From positions 124,001-188,000 of the forward strand of contig MEDY01000042.1 of the NCBI GenBank assembly GCA_001724265.1: a stretch of DNA of 64,000 bases, written 5' to 3'. This stretch comes from Rhizaria sp. SCN 62-66 (taxonomy: Eukaryota > Rhizaria, unplaced). The position numbers and the translations under genes are program-made. Shown here piece after piece: positions 12,701 to 24,063 of this stretch. Positions within the stretch are counted from its first letter, which is position 1; the number at the start of each line of letters is the position of its first letter. The notes under the pieces were generated by a model that was not told where the DNA came from, ran no database searches, and saw only the letters and a program-made list of their open reading frames with translations.

Positions 12701-15700
12701 CAATGTTTTCCGCTCCGGCCCCTGCAGCTTCGCCGTCTCCCGTTGCCCCTGGTCATGTCTCGCCCGCAGTCGCGCCTGTGGTGACCTCAGCAATCTCGCC
12801 GCCTCGCGTTGCCGGAGCTGCGAACCAGGGCGCCGGTGCGGTGTCGCTCCTGCAGCGCTCTCCTGCCCATATGCAACAGCAACAGCAGCAGCTGCAGGGT
12901 GTCTCGTCCGCGCAGCGCGCTCTGTTCCCCGCTGCACCGGCCACAGCGAGCGCGACTGGTTCTGTAGTCACGATTGCGGCGCCGCTGCCCCTGGCTGGCC
13001 CCGCTGCGGCTGCGGCTGCCGGAGCGGTCGGCGGCTCCCCGCCGCTTGTGCCATCGGGCTCGTTCATCGCGATGCGCCAGTCGCCCGCTGTTGCTGCTGC
13101 GGCGGCGCCGAACTCGTTGCAGGTGCCCGGCGTACTGCAGCAGCAGCAGCTACAACAATCGCTGGTTTCTGCGTCGTCGTTCGTCAGCGTGTCTCCCAAC
13201 AACAACGCCGCGGTGAGCAACACTGGTGCTGTTCTGCCGCCGTCCCCGCTCCCGCTGCAGCCGACCAACAACCACAGCAACATGAACTCTGGCGGTGACA
13301 CCAACGCTCCCGCAGTGTTCGGCACGAGTGCCGGCTCCGGCGCTGGCTCCGGCGCTGTAGGCTCGCTTCCACACAACGGCTCCTCAGCGGCGTACACGCT
13401 TTACATGCGCTCGCCGCGTCTCTCCGCTCTCGGCGCTGGTACTGGGATCGTCTCAGTGTCCGGCGCAGCTGCTAGTGAGCCGTTCGTGCTCTCTGGCGGC
13501 GGCTCACTGATGCCGCCGCTGGGCAACGGTCCCGGAATGCCGTCTCTGTCTCCCCTCATCACGGCCACTAGTGCGCTCCCAGCGTTGCCGACGATCACGC
13601 TCAGCGCGACCGGCGCGCTGCCGGGCGCTGTGGCGACCGCAACTGCGGGCGCAGGCGCGAGTGCCGGCGCGATTCAGACTGCTGGCGCGCCGCAGGCGCA
13701 GACGCGTGCGAATGGTCGCAGTATTCTGCAGTCTGCTGGTCCACTAACGACATCTGCGCCTCCGGCTGCGACAATTGCGAATAATAACAACAGCAATGCG
13801 GGTGCAAGCGCAGCTATCCCGATAGCGCGCGCTTCTGTGTTTGGCGGATTCGCACCACAACAGCAACAACAGCAGCAACAGCAGCAACAGCAACAACTAC
13901 AGCAACAGAATCAACACATTGTGGGCACTCCCGGCCAAATTGTTAACTCAAGCCCCGCGCTGACGGCCGCGGGCGGCGTCCCGCCCCGCAGCTACGGCAG
14001 CGCCAGCCACGCGTTCTCGCACACGCAGGGCCAGAGCCAGGGCCACGGCGCCGGCGGCGTCCCGCTGCTGGCGCTGGGCGCTGCGCCCACGGCGCCCGGA
14101 GCCCCCGCGCACAGCCACAGCCACGGCGCGGGCGCTGGCGTTGGGCCCGGCGGCCACAGCGGCGGCCCCAGCGGCGGCGTGATCGGCCTTCCGCTCCCGC
14201 GCGCAGCTTCGAGCTCGCGGCTGGCAAATCAGTACGCCGCTGCTTACTACGCGGCGGCCACGCGCACCGTCTCTGGCGCGGACGCCGTTGCTGCCGCTTC
14301 CGCTGCACTTGCTTCGGTCCAGGCGACGTCATCGTCGACTATGTCTGCCTCTACTGTGCCCGCCCCTGCGGCCGTTGCAGCTGCCGCTGCAGCCGCAGCC
14401 GCTGCAGCGTCCGCCGGCGCTGTGGGCGGACAAGGTGCCGCTGGTGCTGCTGCTGTTGGGCAGGGTCATATCGCATCTGCCCCGAGCGTCGCGTTGTCTG
14501 CATCTGCTTCGAACCAGGCGCGGCCGCGTCACGCCTCGTGCACCGGCACTCCCGGCACGCCCCTGCTTGGCTCCGCGCTGATTCCGACCTCCGCCGCCGC
14601 CGCCGCCGCTGCCGCAACGGCGGCGTCGTCGCCGTTCCTGACGCCTGCCATCGCCCCCGCAGCCGCGCCGCCCGCGCTGGCGATGCTCGGCGCCGCGGCT
14701 GGCGGCATGTATGCGACACTGTCGAACGCGGACGCGGTCAACGCTGCCCGCGCGCTGCGCCGGATCAAGGGCTCAGCGTCGCACACAAATCTCGCTGCTT
14801 TCGCGTCCGCCGCGGGCGCGATTGCGGGCGCGGCCGGCGGCAGACGTGGCGGCGCCGGTGGCGCTGGCGCGGGCAGGCCTCAGCTCAACGGCACGCGTGG
14901 AAACCGCGTGAGCTCATTCGGTGAGGACGATGACTCTACGCCGCCTACGTCAAACGGCATGGCGGCGCAGCAGCTGCGCGGCGCTCTTGGTGGTAGCGTC
15001 AACAGTAACGGCCTTGCGCCCAGTGGGACCCGCAACGCGCGCACTGTCTCTGCGACGAGCGCGACCGGCGTTGAGTCCGCGATGCCTGCGAGCAGCGACA
15101 CTCCCGGCCTCCGTTCACTCGCGACGATTGCGGCGACTGCGGCTGAACGCAGCAGCTCGAGCCATAGTAGCGCGAGTCTGCCGCAAAACGCGTCGCCCGC
15201 GATTCCGCTCTCGCTGCCGACGCTCATGGCGGCGCCGAGCGAGACTGACTCCACTGCCGGCGCTGCGCAGACTCGTGGCAGCCACACCGGGTCTGGTATG
15301 CCCGCGACTACCTCGGTTGGATTCGGAGCTACCACCACTATGCCGCTGTTCAGCCAGGCCAGTGCTATGCAGATGCAGGGTGACAGCGCCTCTGTGCTGT
15401 CATTGTCAGGGGATGCGTTGTTCGCCGGTGATGATGGCAACACCATGCAACATTTCAGTGCTGTTAACGACGGCAACACGGCGCCGATGCTCACTGTCCG
15501 CGATTTTCCCCTGATCACTCTGGGCGCGGGTTCTCTCTTTGCGCCCGGCTGCCCGCCGCTCTCGGCCCCTGTCGATATCGCGTACGCACTCACAAGTCTA
15601 GCGACGCGCCGTGTGCTCACACACTCGCTCACAGGCTCCCGCCGCTCCGCGCGTCGCAGCCGCCGTCGCGCCCGCGCTCAGCAGCAGCGCTCTCTGGACG

Positions 15701-18700
15701 CACACGGCGCCTATTCGGCGCAGGGCGAGGACGACACTGCTGCTGACGCGGTGGCCCCTGTCTTCGGTCTGCGCGAGTGGGGCTCCGCGCTCTCCACGCT
15801 GCCGTCCCTGACGTCATTCCCCGCGCTGTTCGCCGCGCTGGCGCGCTCTATGGAGGAGAGCTCGCTTGCAGCAGGGCCTGGGCTCAGTCTCGCTGCTGCG
15901 TCCGCCGCAACTGCCTCGACAAGCGCCACTGCTAACGCCGCCCCAAGCTTCTTAGACGCGGGGTACTTAGACAGCGGCTACCTGGACGACACTGCTGGCG
16001 CGGGAAGCAGTCGCGCGCACAGCGTGTCCGTGCCGCAGCTGCTCGCGTCGCTCTACGGCACGCTGCCGACTGCGGCGGGCGAGGCTGGCGCTCCGGTGAC
16101 TGTGCCTGTTGCGACCGCGAGCACGCTGCCGCCTGTGGGCGCGCTCTGCAGTGGCCTCGCGCGCCGTCGTCGTAACAAGAACCGGGCTCGACTGCATCCT
16201 TTATCTCCTGTGATCAATACTCCCAACGGAGACGGGAGCAACACTGGCGCGGTCGATGACGAAGGACAAGTGACTGTGATGCATTACCGCCTCACACTCC
16301 CAGTGCCTGCGACGTTTGTCCCCGCTTACACCCAGTCTCAGCAGCAGCAGCCGTATTACCAACAGCAACAACAGCAGCAGCAGCAGAGTGACTCAACTGC
16401 GACCTCAGCGTACGCATCGCGACCCTACTACCCGCGCACTCGTTCCGATGTCAGTCTTGTGATCTCACCCAGCAGCAACAACATTGCTGCCGTTGACATC
16501 ACGACTGCCGACCACGACGTCGACAACGAGGTGCCCATCGGCAGCAGTGATACGCAGTCAACGGTGAGTCTTAGCGGCTTTGCCGAACACCCGCGGACGC
16601 CCGGTGCTGCCGGCCTGTCGCCGTCGTCGCTCAGTGCCGCTGGCAGTGGCTCCGGCTCTGCCTCGAGCAGCAGCAACGCTAGGCAGCAACAGCAGCAACA
16701 GCAACAGCTGCCTACTTCCCCGGTTCGTCAGTCGAGCGTCACCGGCATTGTTCCCGCTCTCAACACCGCCGCTGCGGACGCAAACGCCGGTGTGAGTGAT
16801 GGCGTCACTGACGTGCGTGCCCGCGCAGTCTCTCTCAGCAACAGCTCGCCGCCGCCCACGCAGCTCATCGTCGGTAGCGCGACTGGAAGCTCCGCCGTTC
16901 ACAGTCATGCGTACGCCCTCGCGCCGAGCCCGAGAAACTCTGCAGCCACTGCCTCGAGTGCAGCTGGGGCGCCGACTGGGACCGCGGCTTTCCCGCCCAC
17001 AGCGTTCCCGCCGACAACGACTCTCGCAGGGCCGGGGCCGGGGCCGCACAACACGTCGCTCGCGTCGTCCCACCAGCTGCCGCCGCGCCGCACGACCAGC
17101 ACCGGCAACTCGGCCCCGGTCCCGACCGTGGTCGCAGGCTCCGGTGCGGTGAGCCTCGCGTCCGGCACGATGCCTATGGTGCCTGGCGCCTACTACAGCT
17201 CGCTGCCGCCGGCGATGCCGCAGACGGCGGAGCTGCGCAGTGCGCTGCGGCTCGCTAAGCGCATGGCAGCGGCGCAGCAGGCTGCGACCAACGCGAGCAA
17301 CGCAGGCGTCGTCGCTGCAGCTGTTGTTGCCGCCGGCGCAGGGGGCTCGAACACGATCACTGTCAGCAACTTCGGCGGCGCTAGTGGCACCAAGACCGGA
17401 AGCACGCTGCTGTCTCCCGCAGCGCCGACGGGCCCTGAGCAGCCGCACCTGCTGTCTCTGTTCCGCCCGCCCGGCAGCACCGGCACCGAGTCCCCAGTCC
17501 CCGGCAACGCCGCGCCCGCTGCCTTGGCCGCGGACGCTTCGGTCGTCCGCGCCGACCCGCTGCCGCCGCTGCCGCACCCGCATAGCCAGCAGGCGCCGCC
17601 GCTGTACTCCCAGCAGCCGCCGCAGCAGCAGCTGCAGCAGCGGTCGCGCGCAGTCGCCATGGCCCGCGGCGCCGGTGCCGGCGGCGGCGCTGCGGCCGCA
17701 CTGCTGGGCCGCGGCGGGATGCAGCACGCGCGCTCGGTCGGCACCGGGCTCAACACGCTGCACACCACAACGAGCAACAGCAACGCGAGCAACGTTGAGA
17801 GCGCGAACATAGCTACTGTGACCTCTTTCGGTGCGCTGGGCCGCGGCCCGTCCCCTGTGTTGCCCGTGCCGCTGCCAGCGTTCACGGCTCTGCCCCTCGG
17901 CGGGCCCTCGCTTTCGCTCCGCACGGTGCCGTCTCTGTCGGTCATAGCGGTCTCGCCCGCGCCCTCGGCCCGCTCCACGATGTCGGCGGCGGCGACCGTG
18001 GTGCCGCAAGGCAGCGCTATCGGCCATCATCACTACCAGCATCAGCAGCAGAGGCCGCTGACGACGACCGCGACCTCCGCCGCTGCTGTTGCGCTCGCGG
18101 GCGGCAGTGCGGCCGCGGCTGCGTCATCGGCGCTTGCTGCTGCCGCTGCGGCGGCGGGCGCGCGCTTCACTCACGCCGCGTACACTGGTGCGTACAGCCA
18201 AGCCGACAGTCAGGCGTACAGCCACGAACATGCGTCGCAATACAGCAACGGTGACGCCCCCACGCTCGAGGCTGTTGCCGGCGCCGCGTACGACGGCAAC
18301 GGCTCGCCCACCGCCTCAGTCGCCGCCACGGCCACTGTTGACGCTATCACCGGTATCGCAACTGTCGTCGACGCGAGTGCGGCCTCTCTAGCGGGCCCCG
18401 CTGCTGGCGCTGCGCTAACAGTCATCTCCCAGCCGTATCTGTCGCTGATGCCGGCGCTGCTGGAGTTCACAGTCACGCGTCCCGCGCCGCCCGCGCGCGT
18501 GTTCTTTGAAGACGCACTCATCGCGCACTTGGGCGAGTTCCTGATGCGCAACGGACACACTGTGCTGCGCGCGTATGTCCTCAAGTTCCTGTCGCTGCGC
18601 GCTTTACTGGCGGCCTCCGAGAGGGACAGCAAAGTCGACTTTGCCACGATCCGTGCTGGTGCCAAGCAAGTTGTCGCTATGCTCATCGGTGCCGATGTCG

Positions 18701-21588
18701 CGACGCCGCATACACCGGGCGTTGCTAACGTTAGCGCGAGTTTTTCGGGTGGCGCTAACACTGCGCTGGCGCTGCGTTCTGGCCTGTCCGGCGTTGCGTC
18801 TGCGTACATCGCTGTGCCGCTGCCGCCCGCACTTCCCGAGGGTCTTTCCGGCATGCTTGTGCACACTAGCGCGAATGCAGGCGCAAGCGCGGCCGTTTCT
18901 GCTGACTCTGGCGCCGCACGAGCTGGCCTGGGCTCTCTGCCTGACATTCTTGACGCTGGCGTCAACGGCACGCTTATCTGCCGTGGTGAGCTGCCTCCGA
19001 TTACGCAGATTAACTCCGATTTCTCAGTCCATGCTTGGGCGAACGGCGTGCAGAAAGAAGAGCTCATGTTCACATTTGCGCTGCAGTCGACCGATTTTTT
19101 GACTGATATCGTCGACTTCTATAATACTGCGACTGCGAGTGCGAGAGCCGGTGGGAATGGCAGCAGCACGGATCCTGACAGTCCTGACTCGGAGAATGAC
19201 GACGACTACGACTCTGGCTGTGTTGGCGCGGGTAGCGACTACACTGACGGAAGTGATGACAGCGACTTCGACTCCGAGTTAAGTGACACTGATGACGATT
19301 CCGACATTGATGCCGTCTCACCTAAGCCAGCGCGCCTCAGCAGTAAGCAGAGCAAGACGAGTAATACTGCTTCCGAGGGCCAGTCCCGCATGACCCCGTT
19401 GCGTTCGACTACAAACAGCGCCGCGACTGAAAACACCCAGGTGCTCACAGTCACCCCGGCGAATGCTCGCTCGACGCAACACATCACAAGCCGCAACGCG
19501 AACATGTCCAGCACTGCGAGCAACGCCGGCAGCATCGTGTCCTCATCCTCATCGTCATCGTCCGCTCACGCTGGCGGCAACGCGAGCGGCAGCGTGGTTG
19601 TGTCGGTCGCCTCGGGCTGGGCAGGCACCCGCGGTCCCCGAGCCGCGGTGACTGTCGGCCACACAGGGGCCCCTGTCACCACCGTTAGCACTCCGCTGCG
19701 GTCCAACGCGCTCAACAACCCTGCTGCCGCCGCGGCCGCCGCTGCCGCTGCCGCCGAGGCCGCGGCCGCCGCGGCCGCCGCCGCAGCCGCTGCCGAGTCC
19801 ACTGGCCCCGGCGCCGGCACTGTGTCGCTGCACCATATCTCACAGCAAGTGCGTGATTTCATCGTCGAGCAACGCCACGCGCGCTACATCCGCCACTTGG
19901 AGCGCGAGGAGAACACCAATCTCCCATCGGCTAGCAATGCCGCGAACCGCGCGGGCGGCGGCGGCGCAGGCACTGGCGGACTCTTTGGCTCAGCCGGCTC
20001 ATTCCCCTTCTCTGCCTTCGGCGGCGGTGGCGGCACGACTAGCGGCGGCGCCCGCACCCCAGGCGGTGGCGCGACCGACGTTCATAGCGATGACAGCGTT
20101 GACGACCCCACCGGCGCCGGCGCCAGTGCCAGCGGCGGCGGCGCGCACGCGCGGTCAGCAGCGCGGGGGCGGTCCCAGCAGGCGGCGCGCCGCGACGGGA
20201 GCGGCGCGGGGTCCGCGGTCAACAGCAGCGGCGTGACGACCCCGGTCGAGGACGCGTCCTCCGACGCGGCCGCGCGCAGCCTCGCGCACGGCAAGCACGG
20301 CGACGTTGGCGCCGCCGGCGGCGGCCGCAGGCGCGGGCACGGCGGGCGCGCCATCACCCCCGCGGCGGCGGCGCTGGCAGCGGCTCAGGGGGGATCTGCG
20401 CTGTCGCCTCTGTCGACGGCGCTGACCGGCGGCTACGGCTCTTCTAGCGGCAGCAGGAGCGCCGCCGGGTGGAGTCTCGGGGAGCTGCAGCAGCTTGACC
20501 ACCGCGGTACTGCCTACGCGCTTTCGTTGCCCGCTAACGCCCGCTGCGGCCGGCTCCGGCTGCTGCCACCGGTGTTCGCGCAGAACTACTCGCTGCTGAC
20601 GCTGTTCAACAACAGCAGCAACGGCAACAGCAGCAACGGGCGCATCGCCGGCGAGTTCTCTGGCGGTGGCGAGGCGCTGTATCTCTCCGCGTCTGCGCTG
20701 ACGCACCCGCTGCTGCGCGTGCCGCTGTCTCTGCTGTCGTCTGTCACGCTGCCGGTACCCCCGGCATACCCCGTGTTTGCGCCAGAGCAACTGCAGATGA
20801 TGCGCAAGAGGCGCGCGCAGTCGTTTGCACTCACGTTCGGTGCCAGTAGTAACCACGACGGCGCGGGTGTGAATCAGGAGCAGGAGCAGCAACGCCGTCG
20901 TCGTCGCCGCCAGTCTCGCCGTCGTGGTGCTGCGGATAACTGCCGTGCGACCGAGTCTAAGAGCAAGGGCACGGAGACTCTCACCGCAAGTGAGAGTGAC
21001 AAGATTGCAGCAGAGCAGCAACAACAACAGCAGCAGCAGGAGCCGCAGTTGGTGACAAGGCGCCGCGTCGCGCCCGCTCTGTGCTCTCTGTGCCAGGAGA
21101 AGATCACCGGTCTAGCGTTTTCCTGTCTCTCATGCCTCCATGTCACGCACGTGCACTGCGCTGCAGGCTGGTTCGCGGCCCCCGCGCTCGCCCACAGTCG
21201 CTCACTGCCTGGTGCGGGCAAGGGCGGCGCTCAAGGTCAGTGCGATGCGGAGGACAGCGCGTGGTGGGGGGCGACTGTGGGCACCACGCCTGCTCACGGT
21301 CACTCTACTCACAGTCACCACGACGACTGCGGCCACAGCGCAGCAACGGTGGCGATCGACGCGTACAGCGGACCGCTGGAGCTGCCCACAGTCACCGCGG
21401 CGGCCGTCACAGGCGCCGTACGCAGTGAGATGCTGACCAGTCTCAGTGAGTTCACACGGCTTGCGCAGAGCAGTGGATACTGCGGACTGGGGGCAGCGCC
21501 GCCCAGCGAGGTTGTGCTGGATGAGAACGCAATGTGCCCTGCTGGGTGTCTCTGCAACTGCGTGTTCGAGCAGACGATGTTCGCGTAA
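726..21588 (+). CDS. WDR59: Giant WDR59/SEA3-like GATOR2 subunit, with a 1-base frame break and one in-frame TAG
   Basis: WDR59 is a GATOR2 scaffold subunit in TORC1 nutrient signalling. It combines a beta-propeller, an RWD domain, a helical region and a C-terminal zinc-binding RING-like domain, and all of these are recognisable in order. Degenerate WD blades lie near 1068-1160, 2540-2620 and 2720-2950. RWD-like blocks lie near 6340-6620 and 7490-7580. The post-RWD motif CGISWGPNGQLVFFS is near 9330-9380, and a helical block with FGMSLARSLL is near 12020-12140. GEFLMRNGHTVLRAYVLKF is near 18525-18590. The terminal CSLCQEK...CxxC...CPAGCLCNCVFEQTMF spans 21080-21585. Known WDR59 proteins have about 1,000 residues, whereas this one would have about 6,950, the excess being Ala/Ser/Gln/Asp low-complexity sequence. 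The frame changes at 7951-7953 (an extra C in a CCC run would explain it), and a TAG follows at 8347-8349. The stop is TAA. The start at 726 is chosen by composition; an ATG at 570 is in frame. The family assignment is by eye. Confidence 0.62.
7951..7953 (+). other. Probable 1-base indel (frame break) at a CCC run
   Basis: Upstream of here the coding-like frame is the one open from 570; downstream it is the frame open to 21588. Dropping one C joins them as NSAAAAAAGAGTGDEESDR, with coherent composition on both sides. The original frame degenerates into Arg-rich sequence and stops at 8007-8009. This could be a sequencing or assembly indel in GC-rich DNA, or a true frameshift. Confidence 0.6.
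8347..8349 (+). other. In-frame TAG in the WDR59-like gene
   Basis: TAG sits in an Ala-rich stretch, and the same frame is open on both sides (from about 7950 and on to 21588). Conserved WDR59 features lie on both sides of it. The preceding bases are GC-rich repeats without a pyrimidine tract, so it does not look like a 3' splice site. Confidence 0.7.
9601..9636 (+). repeat. 9-bp tandem repeat, (GCAGCCGCC)x4
   Basis: Four perfect 9-bp units inside the WDR59-like gene encode part of a poly-Ala tract. Such GC-rich microsatellites are common in this gene and explain part of its size. Confidence 0.9.
13858..13908 (+). repeat. CAA/CAG repeat encoding a poly-Gln tract
   Basis: Mixed CAA and CAG codons encode a run of 13 Gln, a Leu, then three more Gln within the WDR59-like protein. 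The codon mixture is typical of older, partly stabilised glutamine tracts. Shorter ones occur near 12880, 16360, 16685 and 21015. Confidence 0.9.
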
Positions 21589-22631
21589 ACGCAGTGTCGC
21601 AATGTTGACGATGTAACCACAGCTTGTTATGAGTAACGGCTGGGGATTTAAATGACGTCTCAGTGCGTATAATGTAAAATTCAAGCGTTAAATTAGTATA
21701 ATACATATGACTCTATTTCTTACTCTATTGTTATTTCACGTCGTATGGCTTCCTCAACATTAGTGTTGACAAAGAGTAGATTGTGATATTTTCCCTTGAG
21801 AACTCGCCAATACAGGGAGGCAACATGTGCGACTAAGCAGACATCCTTCAGATATAACATATAGCACTTCCTTATACAAACCATATCATCGGACTGACTC
21901 GGCTATCGTGCATTGGGATTGTCATCATGCGACACATGTTGCTTGACGTATGCTTTCACCGGACGGCCCACTACCAGATTTGGGAGTTTCAAAGGGCAAT
22001 ACAGACATTTGTCAAACCTACGCCGTTACGCCCATACACAATAGCACATATTGCACATCATATTTCGCCATATTCTGTTGGAACCTGGGCTAGTCGGATA
22101 TCTAGACGTGTTTCGCGACTCCATATTTGAATCTTCGAGCACAGAAAACGAACATGACACAAATAGGTCCCAGGACACCTTTCCGGAAAGCGTTAGTAAT
22201 ATAATTAAAGTGGCAAATATTACAGAGCTTTGTGTATCATCTAAGCAACACCTAATTGTATAATGACGAATAGAGGTGGCGCATATGCAGCGTAAAGTTG
22301 GGTTCGCGATTGGTTCCCGTGCTCACAGTCACCCCTTAGACGACTGGGTTTTGACCGAGCCAACTGCTCAAGCCCACGAGAGTGTAACGGCTCAGCCGAC
22401 TTCTGATATACCTCTCTTGTGCCTCACACGTCCAATGGTTTAAACTGTAGTTGATTTGCGTTATTAATTACGCATTGCTTGCTTCTGATCATTTTTTCGT
22501 TTTCCTTGAGGCTGCCATTTGCGCTTCTTATTTTCAAACTCGACGAGCGTCCGAGTCGTTCCTTTCCTCTGCTCTCGCCTCACCTTAAATCCTTTGCCTT
22601 GCCTTCCAACCCCACCCAGAAACCACTCAAC
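21589..22631. other. Intergenic region between the WDR59-like gene and LC8
   Basis: About 1 kb of AT-rich DNA between two plus-strand genes, holding the 3' flank of the first and the promoter of LC8. I see no convincing gene: the small open frames here match nothing and lack the coding composition. It contains one exact copy of the dispersed 12-mer at 22321-22332. Confidence 0.6.
22321..22332 (+). repeat. Intergenic copy of the dispersed 12-mer GCTCACRGTCAC
   Basis: An exact copy (R = A) lying outside any coding sequence, about 300 bases before the LC8 start codon. It shows that the element does not depend on protein coding. Confidence 0.8.
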
Positions 22632-23165
22632 ATGTCTGAGATGCGCCGTGCCGTTATTAAGAACGCGGATATGTCCGACGAGATGCAGCAGGATGCTGTT
22701 GACGTCGCCACCGCGGCCCTCGTACGTCGCGCCCTCAACTCGCGCCTCGCGCCAATCACTTTTCGTCTGTCCATCACTCCGTTCTATCGCACAATCGTTT
22801 CATGACACCCTTAGCTCACTTTCCAAATGTTTTCCTACTTGCTATCTATCATCTTTGTTCACTTTAGGGCAAGTACGGCCTCGAGAAGGACGTCGCTGCC
22901 TACATCAAGAAGGAGTTCGACCAGAAGTACAACCCCACCTGGCACTGCATCGTACGTCTTCTTTCGTTCCTCCCAACAACACCCACCAACCACCATTCAA
23001 CTGTGTTAACGTGTTTCTCACTTCTATCTTCTTGTTTGTTGACGTTTTGATCTTGCTCACCCACAGGTTGGCAAGAGCTTCGGCTCCTTCGTGACCCACG
23101 AGACGAAGCACTTCATCTACTTCTACCTCGGCCAGGTCGCCATCCTCCTCTTCAAGTCCGGTTAA
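22632..23165 (+). CDS. DYNLL: Dynein light chain LC8 (DYNLL), three exons
   Basis: LC8 is a homodimeric hub protein of cytoplasmic and ciliary dynein and of many other complexes. Exons are 22632-22721, 22868-22951 and 23067-23165 (TAA stop), giving 90 residues, the usual LC8 length. The product is nearly identical to animal LC8 throughout: [20 protein letters not shown] at the N-terminus, [20 protein letters not shown] in the middle and [17 protein letters not shown] at the end, which includes the partner-binding strand. Both introns are phase 0 with GTACGT donors. Unlike many neighbours it has no low-complexity insertion. It faces NUF2 tail to tail. Confidence 0.98.
22722..22867 (+). other. 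LC8 intron 1
   Basis: 146 bases, phase 0, GTACGT donor and TTTAG acceptor. Removing it joins the conserved ATAAL and GKYGLEKD segments. Confidence 0.95.
22952..23066 (+). other. LC8 intron 2
   Basis: 115 bases, phase 0, GTACGT donor and CACAG acceptor. Removing it joins NPTWHCI to VGKSFGSF, as in other LC8 proteins. Confidence 0.95.
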
Positions 23166-24063
23166 TTTCGACACTCAAACAACGCTCTAGTCGCGCAACG
23201 CCCCGTGCTACACACCTAGGCTTGCGTCACTTGACGTAATCGTTCGAACTGGAGTTGCGACGTGGTGTAATCTGTAGCGGCTGATTGGCTGACTGTGTAT
23301 TGTTCTCAGTCAATATCAACCGTTTCCGTGATCGCATTGGCTCTACAGGACGCAAATGTGTAGCAACACGATTCTTTTGTCTTGTTGACGTGTGCGTCTT
23401 TTTGTTGCTGTACTGAAGAGAAAAATGGGGGTTGACCCTCCGAAGGATGTCTACATTAGCAGGCGAGGTGGCACTTGTCTCACAACGATTTGGCACTTTC
23501 ATTCCATATGTATCTCACATGTGTGTTGATCTGTCAGTTTCGCTTTGTGTTATGTGTTATCAAGTCTAAAATCTAACGTGTTGCTGCCCAATATACCAAG
23601 AAACAACGCAAACAAGCTGTCTTCACTGCTGCTTACTCCAGCGTTGCTGCTGCTGTAACAAGGCTTTGAGTCGTGTTTGTCTGTGAGCGAGCAACTCAAA
23701 CGATATAAAAAAAATATACACAATCTATTTTCATATCACTCGCTTTCATGCCATTATTGTATTCGGCTTTCATACCATTATTTACTTTTGTATTCGTGGG
23801 AGTTTTCATTCGCAACAGTAAATGTCGGCCCTTATGACTTGCCACATTACATAACGAGATATTGTTGTTATGCTCAGAATCTTACTATGAACATTTCTCT
23901 ATACTCGTATTCACATATGTGTCTGAAGCAATACACCTATGCGGTGATTGTTGCGATCCCTTGTCACTGGCCACACTGCTTCAACATCAACACATCGCAA
24001 GATACGTTCCAGACAGCAAGGTTCACTGCCTTTGTGCTGGCTGTGTCACGAAAGTCAGTTCAC
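23166..24063. other. Tail-to-tail intergenic region, LC8 / NUF2
   Basis: About 0.9 kb of AT-rich DNA carrying the 3' flanks of both genes. The open frames on either strand are short and have no recognisable content. I see no RNA gene or repeat here. Confidence 0.55.

Noticed and set aside
16558-18042. 494-codon open frame on the minus strand opposite the WDR59-like gene
   Set aside because: Antisense shadow of GC-rich repetitive coding DNA; Arg-rich, no recognisable motif, and the plus strand is the coherent frame.
18210-19073. 287-codon minus-strand open frame
   Set aside because: Lies opposite the conserved helical block of the WDR59-like gene; shadow frame.
21927-22263. Short overlapping open frames before LC8
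   Set aside because: AT-rich, no coding composition or recognisable content, and no splice signals linking them to LC8.
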